From CAZTCJ01 sp964612085 (GTDB lineage: Bacteria > Pseudomonadota > Alphaproteobacteria > JAJFIK01): DNA of 64,000 nt. Below, in pieces: positions 49,681 through 57,266 of the stretch. The notes under the pieces are model-generated. The model saw nothing but the letters and a program-made list of their open reading frames with translations. It did no database searches and had not been told where the DNA came from. Position 1 is the stretch's first letter; every line of letters begins with the position of its first letter. A program made the translations under genes and the position numbers. The stretch lies in assembly GCA_964612085.1 (NCBI GenBank), contig CAZTCJ010000011.1, positions 4,648-68,647 of the forward strand, given 5' to 3'.

Positions 49681-50673
49681 ATGGAAACGCGCGCACATCA
49701 CATCTTGATCGGAGCGTTCACGCTCGCCGTGGTCGCGGCGGCGCTGCTGTTCATCGTCTGGCTCGGCCAGATCCAGGTCTCGCGCCAATATGTCTATTAC
49801 GACATTGCTTTTCCCGAAGCCGTCACGGGGCTGAACAATGCGGCCGATGTCCGTTACCAGGGCATTCCCGTGGGCTCGGTCTCGCGGATCTGGATCGACC
49901 CGGAGGAACCCGAAAAGGTGCATGTCACCATTGAAATCGAGGCGCGCGATGATATCCGCGTGCTCGATACCACGGTGGCGAGCCTGGAGATGCTGGGCAT
50001 CACGGGCGTCTCTTTCGTTCAGTTGACGAACAGAAGCATGGGCGGGACGCCCTTGCCTTTGGTCTACGACCCGCAAGGCGACTTGCCGGAGATCGAATCC
50101 GAATTGTCCTCGCTGCAATCCCTGTTCGCCGACACGCCGCGCCTGATCCGCACCGCCGACGATCTCCTGAACGACCTGCGGGATCTGCTCAATCCGGACA
50201 ATCGCGCGGTCTTCGCCGGCATTCTGGAGGACGTGAAGACCCTGACCGGCGCCATCGCCGCGCGCAGCGCCGAGATCGACGCCATCATCCGCAATGTGGA
50301 AGCCTTCAGCGACGACGCTGTGGGGGTCAGCGAGGATGTCAGCCTGCTCGCCGCCGACCTGCGGTCGCTGTCCAACCGACTCAATACCCTGCTTGCTGAA
50401 GAAGGCGCCGCGGCCATCGCCAATCTGGGCGAGGCCGCCAAATCCTTCGGCGTTCTGGCCCAGGACAGTTCGCGCCTGGTGCGCGATAACGAGGACGCGA
50501 TCAACACCTTCACATCGCAGGGCCTGGCGCAGATGGGCCACTTCCTTGCCGAGGCGCGCCAGCTCGTGGCCAATCTCGACCGCATCGCCCGGCGCATCGA
50601 ACAAAATCCGTCCGAGTTCCTCTTCGGAGGATCCAAGCCGATCGAAGTCGAGCCGGTCGAGACGGAAAACTGA
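49681..50673 (+). CDS. mlaD: MlaD family substrate-binding protein
   Basis: The 330-aa protein has an N-terminal anchor helix (LIGAFTLAVVAAALLFIVWL, 10-29), an MCE/MlaD domain (about 40-120: YYDIAFPEAVTGLNNAADVR, YQGIPVGSVSRIWIDP, GVSFVQLTN), and a long helical coiled-coil C-terminus (about 150-310). ATG 49681 is used, with AAGGAT and AGGCGG upstream; it is the usual mlaD start. It forms the hexameric ring on MlaEF that passes lipids to MlaC. Confidence 0.9.
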   Translation: METRAHHILIGAFTLAVVAAALLFIVWLGQIQVSRQYVYYDIAFPEAVTGLNNAADVRYQGIPVGSVSRIWIDPEEPEKVHVTIEIEARDDIRVLDTTVASLEMLGITGVSFVQLTNRSMGGTPLPLVYDPQGDLPEIESELSSLQSLFADTPRLIRTADDLLNDLRDLLNPDNRAVFAGILEDVKTLTGAIAARSAEIDAIIRNVEAFSDDAVGVSEDVSLLAADLRSLSNRLNTLLAEEGAAAIANLGEAAKSFGVLAQDSSRLVRDNEDAINTFTSQGLAQMGHFLAEARQLVANLDRIARRIEQNPSEFLFGGSKPIEVEPVETEN

Positions 50674-50683
50674 GGGCAGAGGG

Positions 50684-51517
50684 ATGAGTAGTGCAGTTAT
50701 GAATGTATGCGGAGCGCTCAAGCGGATCGCCAGCCTGAGCGCCGTGCTGGCGCTGGCGCTTGGCCTTGGCGCCTGCAGCGGTTTCAGCCTTCTGGGCGAG
50801 TCCGAACCGGCCAAGATCTACGACCTGTCGCCCAAGAGCACCTTCGATGAGGATCTTCCCGCGACCCCGTCGCAGCTCGTTATCCAGGAGCCCGTGGCGG
50901 CGGCCGCCATCGATACCGACCGCATCGCCGTGCGTACCTCCGCCTTCGAGGTCGGCTATTTTTCCGCCGTGCGCTGGTCCGACCGGGCGACCCGGATGGT
51001 CCAGGCGCGCCTTGTGGAATCCTTCGAGAATTCCGGCAAGATCACGGCGGTGGGCCGTCAGGCCATCGGCCTGCGCAGCGATTACGATCTGCGCACGGAG
51101 CTTCGGGAGTTCCAGGCCGAATACGCGTCCGAAGACGGCGCGCCCGAGACCCGCGTGACGCTCAACGCCAAGCTGGTGGTGCAGCCCGCCTCCGTGATCG
51201 TGGCGTCCCAGACCTTCGAGCGGGTGGAACCGGCGGCGTCGCGCAAATTCGACGATGTTGTGGCCGCTTTCGACGAGGCGCTGGGCGGCGTCTTGAAACG
51301 GGTCGTCACCTGGGCCTTGACCGAAATGGAAGAGGACCGCCTCGATCCACGCTCGCGCATGGAGCGGATGCGCGATATGGGCTTTACCGTGCGCCGCCGC
51401 AATTCGGGCTTTACGCCCTCCGGCGATGATACGGCAACGGACGATCTTGAAGCCAAAACCGGGACGAATGGCGGGGACGGCGAACCGGAACCGTCCGGCG
51501 CGTCCGACGGCGAGTGA
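50684..51517 (+). CDS. ABC-type transport auxiliary lipoprotein (Mla-associated)
   Basis: The 277-aa lipoprotein has a signal with lipobox LGAC (about residue 33) and the ABC_trans_aux pattern: IYDLSPKS near the N-terminus, TDRIAVRTSAFEVGYFSAVRW, then ARLVESFENSGKITAVGR and TRVTLNAKLVVQPASVIVASQTF. PqiC-like proteins with this fold help MCE systems bridge to the outer membrane. It is the last gene of the mla operon. The C-terminal 40 residues are acidic and disordered. Confidence 0.88.
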   Translation: MSSAVMNVCGALKRIASLSAVLALALGLGACSGFSLLGESEPAKIYDLSPKSTFDEDLPATPSQLVIQEPVAAAAIDTDRIAVRTSAFEVGYFSAVRWSDRATRMVQARLVESFENSGKITAVGRQAIGLRSDYDLRTELREFQAEYASEDGAPETRVTLNAKLVVQPASVIVASQTFERVEPAASRKFDDVVAAFDEALGGVLKRVVTWALTEMEEDRLDPRSRMERMRDMGFTVRRRNSGFTPSGDDTATDDLEAKTGTNGGDGEPEPSGASDGE

Positions 51518-51519
51518 CC

Positions 51520-53772
51520 CTACGGCCTTAAATCCATCTGATAAAGCTGGCTGTCGTACCGGTCGACGGTCGCGAACGCCACATTGTCATGGGTCGGCGC
51601 GACCGCGAACTGATCCAGGAAAAGATGATTGTGCGGGATCAGCAGGTCTTCGCCCGGCCCCAGGACGAGGCCGTCGAGAGTATGGCGGATGATTTTCCGG
51701 CCATAGGTGTCTTCTGACGGCTGATAAACATAGAGCTGATCGCCGCGCAACACCCAGGCCCGGGGCCCGATCTTCACCGGGCTGCCGTCTTTGCCCAAAC
51801 CGTCCGCGATCACGCGCTGTTCCTGGCCGTCAGGCGACAGGTCAATACGCCACAATCCGGACTGCCGGGGTTTCGTAATGTAAAGAGCGTCGGGATCGCT
51901 GCCGGCTTGGGCGATCCAGCCGCCATTTTCCGTGATCTGCCGTTCCGTTCCTCTCGCCAGATCATAGGCCCAGATCTCATACCGGCCGCTGCGGTCGGAT
52001 GTGAAGTAGAGGCTTGCGCCGTCCGCGCTCCAGGCCGGATGCAGATCGAGCGCGAAATCCGTGGTCAGCCGTTCCGCCGGTCCGCCGTCGGACGAAATCC
52101 GGTAGAGATCCATATTGTCCGCCGTCACCCCGGCGAAGACGATGCTCTTGCCGTCCGGCGACCAGCGCGGCGTCGAGATCAGCGGTCCGGACCAGTCCGT
52201 CAACTGACGGGGATCCGAGCCGTCGAGCTTCGAGGTCCAAAGCTCGATGGAACCGGTGCGGTCGGAGACATAGGCCACACGGGAATTGTCCGGCGCGAAA
52301 TCGATATCCCATTCGAACCGTGTGGTGTCGGAGATAAAGACCGGCGTGCGCGGATTGAGTGCGCCGGGCACGGTGTCACCCGGCCGGGCGATGCGTTCCA
52401 GGACGATGTTCGACGCCTCGTCCCGCTGGTCCAGGATCAGGGTCCGGCCATCGGCGGAAATGGCGGCCCCATGGACATAAGTCGAGGTCATGACCATCTC
52501 GGCGGGCGCGCCGCCATTCGCACTGACGCGCCACAGGCCGAACGGTCCGTTCCGGTTGGACGCATACAGAATATGCTTGCCGTCCGGCGTCCAGTCGAGA
52601 TCGGTGATGAGCGCGCTGTCGAAGGTGAGACGGCGTTCCGGACCCGCCGCAGATCCGTTCCGGTCCAGCATCCGGATATAAAGATCCGACATGAACCCAT
52701 AGCGGATCCGCCGGAACGCGACCATCGTCCCGTCGGGCGATACCGCCACCATGTCGTCGCCGAAGGCCGAGGCCGGTGGTGTGCTGAGCACGGTCCGTTC
52801 GGGCGATTGCAGAGAGGCACGGACGATCTGGCTTTGATAGGGCTGATCCTCGACCGGGGCGGCGAAGACGAAGCTGGCGCCGCCGGGCATCCAGCTCACA
52901 TTGATATGGGAGCGCATGGCGCAATCGGCGATCCGGCGAGGGCTGCCGCCGATGGCCGAGACCACATTGACCGTACACCCCGGATTTTCCGTCCAGTCCC
53001 GCCGGATATAGGCGATCTGGGTGCCGTCGGGCGACCAGGCGGGCGTGCCTTCATAGCCGGGCTGATCGGTGATCTGCAGCAGATCGGCCGTGCCCACCGG
53101 TTTGACGAACAGATCGAATTTGAAGCCGTCGTCCTGGTTCCAGGCAAAGGCGACCCGGGTGCCGTCCGGCGAGAAAGCCGGATGGACGGTGCGGCCCGGC
53201 AGGGTGGTGAAGGGCCGCGTCGGCTGGTTATAGGCCGATGGGCGGGGTTCTTCGAGCCGCGAGGCCATCAGGGCGGAGATGGCGGCCAGCACCACCAGAC
53301 CGGTGAGGCCCGTGACCGCCAGGCCGAAGCGGCGTTTGCGCCAGGGCGCGCGGGCTTGCCCGGCATCGGGGCCTGGCGGCTGAACCGCTGGCGCCGCCGC
53401 GGGGCAGGATCCCGCGCCGTTTTGGGGCGCGATCATTCCGGCCTTGGCGATCAGACGGTAGCCCCGGCGCGGCACGGTCTGGATGTAACGGGGCGAGCGG
53501 CTGTCGTCGCCCAGCGTGCGTCTCAGATCGGAAATGACCACGGCTACCGAATGATCGGAAATGGCCGAGCGCTGCCAGACCGCATCGAGCAGTTCCGATT
53601 TGCTCACCACCCGGTCCCGGTGGGCGTTCAGATAGCTCAGGACGGAGACCGCGCGGGCTTCCAGCCGGCGCACATCGCCGTCGCGTTCCGCCGCGTTGAT
53701 GTCGCTTCGGATCGTCCAGTCCCCAATCTGGAACGCGTCTTCGTTTTCGCTTCCCGATTGCACCATGGCCAT
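51520..53772 (-). CDS. Membrane-bound CadC-like transcriptional regulator with TolB-type beta-propeller
   Basis: The 750-aa protein begins with a winged-helix domain of the OmpR/CadC kind (about 12-110: LEARAVSVLSYLNAHRDRVV, SDHSVAVVISDLRRTLGDD, PRYIQTVPRRGYRLI), a single membrane helix (RFGLAVTGLTGLVVLAAISA, about 150-168), and a periplasmic WD40/PD40 propeller with repeats such as HPAFSPDGTRVAFAWN, TPAWSPDGTQIAYIRR, TPRWSPDGKSIVFAG and HPAWSADGASLYFTS. It is a one-component signal transducer. It faces the TonB receptor gene and is its likely regulator. Confidence 0.88.
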   Translation of the reverse strand: MAMVQSGSENEDAFQIGDWTIRSDINAAERDGDVRRLEARAVSVLSYLNAHRDRVVSKSELLDAVWQRSAISDHSVAVVISDLRRTLGDDSRSPRYIQTVPRRGYRLIAKAGMIAPQNGAGSCPAAAPAVQPPGPDAGQARAPWRKRRFGLAVTGLTGLVVLAAISALMASRLEEPRPSAYNQPTRPFTTLPGRTVHPAFSPDGTRVAFAWNQDDGFKFDLFVKPVGTADLLQITDQPGYEGTPAWSPDGTQIAYIRRDWTENPGCTVNVVSAIGGSPRRIADCAMRSHINVSWMPGGASFVFAAPVEDQPYQSQIVRASLQSPERTVLSTPPASAFGDDMVAVSPDGTMVAFRRIRYGFMSDLYIRMLDRNGSAAGPERRLTFDSALITDLDWTPDGKHILYASNRNGPFGLWRVSANGGAPAEMVMTSTYVHGAAISADGRTLILDQRDEASNIVLERIARPGDTVPGALNPRTPVFISDTTRFEWDIDFAPDNSRVAYVSDRTGSIELWTSKLDGSDPRQLTDWSGPLISTPRWSPDGKSIVFAGVTADNMDLYRISSDGGPAERLTTDFALDLHPAWSADGASLYFTSDRSGRYEIWAYDLARGTERQITENGGWIAQAGSDPDALYITKPRQSGLWRIDLSPDGQEQRVIADGLGKDGSPVKIGPRAWVLRGDQLYVYQPSEDTYGRKIIRHTLDGLVLGPGEDLLIPHNHLFLDQFAVAPTHDNVAFATVDRYDSQLYQMDLRP

Positions 53773-53860
53773 CGGCCATCCCTCCGCGTCGATCCCTCAG
53801 TCTTATATATCGGCATTCTTGCCCGAAGGTCAGCGCCCGAAACCCTCAAGGAAGTGTCCC

Positions 53861-53896
53861 TGATACAACCTGAGAGTGACTGACCATTCTTGATAC
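53861..53896. promoter_or_regulatory. TGATAC direct repeat, 30 bp apart, between regulator and TonB receptor genes
   Basis: CTGATACAACCTGAG and TTGATACTATCCCTGAG share TGATAC (53861-53866 and 53891-53896) and a following TGAG. The 30-bp period is close to three helix turns, so both lie on one face. The rest of the 309-bp divergent region (53773-54081) has no gene. The CadC-like regulator is the obvious candidate binder. Confidence 0.4.
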
Positions 53897-54081
53897 TATC
53901 CCTGAGGCTTTTCTCCCCGCTCTGCCGGTAGCGTTTTCGGAAACCGGGGGCGCTTTTTCAGTTCCATGCCAGAGACGTGCCCGGTTCGGGGCCTCGGTGT
54001 CCTAGGCGCCATGGATGTGGCGGCAAAGAGGCCGGGCGGTCCCAGCGACGAGATTTGGGGTCGAATGGACTGGGGATTGCG

Positions 54082-56931
54082 ATGAAAAGCTTACAAAACC
54101 TGTTTTGCCGTCAGGCTTTGATGGCCGGGGCCGCAGCGGCGGCCTTGAGCGCCGGCGCGCCCGGGGCAGTCGCTCAAGAAGAGAGCGAGGACCGGATCAC
54201 GGTCACCGGCTCGCGCGTGTCGCGGACCGATTTTGCCGCCGAGAATCCGATCACCATCGTCAGCGGCGAATCGCTGGTGCGCAGCGGCATCACCGATGTG
54301 GGCCAGGCCCTGCGCCAGCAGCTTGCCGTCACCACCGGCGGTTTCGGCCAGAGCCAGGTGACCTCCGGCGGCGGCGCCAGCTCGGTCGATCTGCGCTTTC
54401 TCGGCCAGGACCGGGTGCTTGTGCTGATCAATGGCCGGCGGGTGGCGAACATCGCCGACAGCCTCGCCAACGAGGCGGCGGATCTGTCCTTCATCCCGAC
54501 CACTTTCGTGGAGCGCATCGAGATCCTGCGGGACGGCGCCTCGACGACCTATGGCGCGGACGCGGTCTCTGGCGTCATCAACATCATCCTGAAAGAGGAC
54601 TTCGAGGGCGTCACCACCTCGGGTCAGTTCGGCATCACCACCGAAGGCGACGCTGAACAGACGGTCCTGTCGGCCACGGTCGGCGGCAATTTCGAGAAGG
54701 GCAATGTGGTCCTGAACGTGGAATACCGCCGCCGGGAACCGGTCCGTCAGCTTGACCGGGCGGACTGGGCGGTGCCCGCCGTTGTGGCTTTGGGCCCGGG
54801 CTTCGCCTTTCACGGTTCGAGCTTCACCCCGGGCGGCCTGTTCCAAGGCGACGGCGGTGCCGTGGTCTGTGCCGATTTCAATTCGTTCGGCGGTTTCCGG
54901 GGCGATGGCACGAAAGACTTCTTCGCCGAGAATGGGTTCTGCCCAGCGGCGGGCGTGGGCCCGGGCTTCGCCGGACCGCTCACCAGCGGCAGCGAACCGT
55001 CCGAACTCGACATTATCAATTACGACTATTCGTTCCAGCAGAACGTGATCAACGGCCAGGAGCTGTTCACGGCGGCCGCGTTCGGCAATTACGAATTCAC
55101 CGACTGGCTTTCGGGTTTTCTCGAAATCGAATACGCCAAGCGGGAAAGCAATGTGCGGCTCGACGGCAGCCCCGGATCGCTCGGTACGCCGAGTTTCCCC
55201 AATGGCTGGCGGGTGCCTGCGAGCAACCCGAATAATTTCACGGGCGAGGACGGCACCTTCCGGATCCGGCCGACCAATACCTTCGGCCCGCGCCAAAATG
55301 TCATCGACTCCAATTTGATCCGGACCGTGATCGGCCTCAAAGGGGATTTCTGGGATCAGCGCTTCAACTGGGAACTGTCTTACCTGTGGACCAAGACGGA
55401 TACCCAGCTTCAGACCCAGAATGTCTGGAACCTGGCCCGCGCCAACCGGATTTCCGATCCCGATCAGTGTGCGGCGGATCCCATCTGCGCGGCGGCCGTC
55501 AACCCGTCGGGCGCTTTGGACGTGTTCTTCCCCGGCAATTGGACGCCGTCGGAGATCGCTTACATCAACGCTACCAACAATCAGGCCTCTCAATTCGAGA
55601 CCCAGAACATCATCGGCGTGGTCTCGGGCGACGTGTTCGAGCTGCCCGCCGGGCCGCTCGGCGTCGCGGCGGGCTTTGAATACCGGGACGAGCAGGGCAT
55701 GGTCGATCCGGACTCGGTGGTCGCCTCGGGCGAAAGCAACTCCAACCAGACCTTCCCCACCAAGGGTGATTTCGATGTCTTCGAAATCTTCGGGGAAGTG
55801 AACATCCCGGTTTTGAAGGACCTGCCGTTCGCCCATGACCTGAGCGTGAACGTCCAGGGCCGCTGGTTCGATTTCTCGAATTTCGGCTCGGGCTCGGTCT
55901 ATAAGTTCGCGGCGAACTATGCGCCGACGGAAGATGTCCGTTTGCGGGCCACCTATGGCACATCGTTCCGGGCGCCCACCATCGTGGATCTGTTCGGCGG
56001 CGGTACGGTGAGCGCGGACAACTTCACCGATCCGTGCAACAATTACGGTGCGCTCGATGCCAGCGATCCGACCAATGCCAATATCATCGCCAATTGCGCG
56101 GCCGACGGGCTCGATCCCACATTCATTCAGCCCAGCCCGCAATATCCGGTGCTGCAGGGCGGCAATCCCAATCTGGAGCCGGAGGAAGGCACGAGCTGGA
56201 CCATCGGTCTCGTGCTGACCCCGACCTTTATCCCGAACCTGCAGGCCAGCATCGACTGGTATTACATCAAGATCGACAACGCGATCGGTAATCTGGTCTC
56301 TGATGATGTGGTCGATGCCTGTTACGAAGGACCCGCTGGGCTGGCGGCGCCCGAATGCGCCCAGTTCTCCCGTTCGCCTGCGACCGGCGCGGCCGTGGGC
56401 CTCGTCAATCCGCTCCAGAACTTAGGCTATCTGGAGACCAACGGCCTTGAGTTCAACGTGGTCTACGAATATGACGTGGCCGCTTTCGGCTGGCTCGACG
56501 GCACCGCCGGCATCGATATCGGCGGCAGCTACATCCACGATTTCGACAATGACGGCACGGGCCAGGCGGGCGTGGCGTTTGACGGCGACCTGCGGGGTTT
56601 CTCGATCCCGCGCTGGCGTTCGCGCGCCGAGGTCACTTGGCGCCAGGACAATGTGCTCTTGTTGTACCGGGCCCGGCATATCGGCGATATGGACGATCCC
56701 GCCTTCGACGGCAACAACCTGTTCAACTATGCGGGCACGCCCAATCATGTGGAGCATGATCTCTACGGCGAATATCTCTGGAAGAACCTGACCTTCGGCG
56801 TCGGCGTCAACAATCTTCTGAACAAGGAACCGCCTTACGTTTTCGGCATCGGCGCGAACACGGACATCAACCTGTTCAACACCGCCGTGCTCGGACGGTT
56901 CGTGTTCGCACGGGTCTCGGCGGACTTCTAG
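54082..56931 (+). CDS. TonB-dependent outer-membrane receptor
   Basis: The 949-aa protein has a signal peptide (LMAGAAAAALSAGAPGAVAQ), a TonB-box-like EDRITVTGSR, a plug domain (about 40-160: VLVLINGRRVANIADSLANE, VERIEILRDGASTTYGADAVSGVINI), and a long beta-barrel ending in FARVSADF with the terminal Phe. Several paired cysteines in the loops (for example DQCAADPICAAAV) suggest disulfides outside the cell. The barrel pattern with LRATYGTSFRAPTIVDLFGGG is that of the large receptors of alphaproteobacteria. Substrate unknown. A strong terminator follows. Confidence 0.9.
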   Translation: MKSLQNLFCRQALMAGAAAAALSAGAPGAVAQEESEDRITVTGSRVSRTDFAAENPITIVSGESLVRSGITDVGQALRQQLAVTTGGFGQSQVTSGGGASSVDLRFLGQDRVLVLINGRRVANIADSLANEAADLSFIPTTFVERIEILRDGASTTYGADAVSGVINIILKEDFEGVTTSGQFGITTEGDAEQTVLSATVGGNFEKGNVVLNVEYRRREPVRQLDRADWAVPAVVALGPGFAFHGSSFTPGGLFQGDGGAVVCADFNSFGGFRGDGTKDFFAENGFCPAAGVGPGFAGPLTSGSEPSELDIINYDYSFQQNVINGQELFTAAAFGNYEFTDWLSGFLEIEYAKRESNVRLDGSPGSLGTPSFPNGWRVPASNPNNFTGEDGTFRIRPTNTFGPRQNVIDSNLIRTVIGLKGDFWDQRFNWELSYLWTKTDTQLQTQNVWNLARANRISDPDQCAADPICAAAVNPSGALDVFFPGNWTPSEIAYINATNNQASQFETQNIIGVVSGDVFELPAGPLGVAAGFEYRDEQGMVDPDSVVASGESNSNQTFPTKGDFDVFEIFGEVNIPVLKDLPFAHDLSVNVQGRWFDFSNFGSGSVYKFAANYAPTEDVRLRATYGTSFRAPTIVDLFGGGTVSADNFTDPCNNYGALDASDPTNANIIANCAADGLDPTFIQPSPQYPVLQGGNPNLEPEEGTSWTIGLVLTPTFIPNLQASIDWYYIKIDNAIGNLVSDDVVDACYEGPAGLAAPECAQFSRSPATGAAVGLVNPLQNLGYLETNGLEFNVVYEYDVAAFGWLDGTAGIDIGGSYIHDFDNDGTGQAGVAFDGDLRGFSIPRWRSRAEVTWRQDNVLLLYRARHIGDMDDPAFDGNNLFNYAGTPNHVEHDLYGEYLWKNLTFGVGVNNLLNKEPPYVFGIGANTDINLFNTAVLGRFVFARVSADF

Positions 56932-56981
56932 TCCCGAGACTCTGACAACAGAATATGCTCAACCCCAATGAGCATCCAACT

Positions 56982-57015
56982 GGGGCGCTCGCACTTAAGG
57001 TGCGGCGCCCTTTTT
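56982..57015 (+). terminator. Intrinsic terminator after the TonB receptor
   Basis: GGGCGC-T-CGCAC, loop TTAAG, GTGCG-GCGCCC then TTTTTCG. The stem has 11 paired bases with a one-base bulge and is followed by a T-run. A weaker hairpin ATGCTCA-N7-TGAGCAT (56955-56975) comes before it. Confidence 0.8.
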
Positions 57016-57128
57016 CGTTTTTATCGTAGGGCGCATTGAGCGAATGCGAAATGCGCGTCTTGACATGCGTTCACGGCCGGACGGGGTTTGTAACCCAGTC
57101 CGCATGTTCATGCTACGGCGCGCCCTTG

Positions 57129-57159
57129 AAAAAAGCCGATGGCGGGTGAGGCCATCGGC
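57129..57159 (-). terminator. Intrinsic terminator for the minus-strand TipN-like gene
   Basis: On the minus strand GCCGATGGC, a seven-base loop, and GCCATCGGC form a perfect nine-base stem followed by TTTTTTC (the A-run at 57129-57134). It lies about 100 bp after the stop of the large coiled-coil gene. On the plus strand TTGTTGTTT follows, so weak action both ways is possible. Confidence 0.8.
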
Positions 57160-57172
57160 TTGTTGTTTGAAC

Positions 57173-57252
57173 GTCACCCTGACGAAGGCCAGGGTCCAGG
57201 GCCGCTTGTTCCGGGTCCGCCGCTTCTGGATCCCAGCCTGCGCTGGGATGAC
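57173..57252. repeat. REP-like doublet (two inverted 27-bp palindromic units)
   Basis: Unit A (57173-57199, GTCACCCTGACGAAGGCCAG...) and unit B (57226-57252, CTGGATCCCAGCCTGCGCTG...) are near reverse complements of each other, 26 bp apart. Unit B folds as ATCCCAGC-CTGC-GCTGGGAT. This is the widespread GTCATCCCAGCGCAGGCTGG element, which translates on one strand as VIPAQAGIQ. It lies in the gap between the two terminators and the TipN-like gene. Confidence 0.75.
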
Positions 57253-57266
57253 GATCCTTACAAGGA

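Noticed and set aside
51907..53883. 658-aa plus-strand frame opposite the CadC-like regulator
   Set aside because: Antisense of the propeller repeats, with Arg/Gly/Asp-rich low-complexity sequence.
54091..56142. 683-aa minus-strand frame opposite the TonB receptor
   Set aside because: Antisense shadow of a clear receptor gene.
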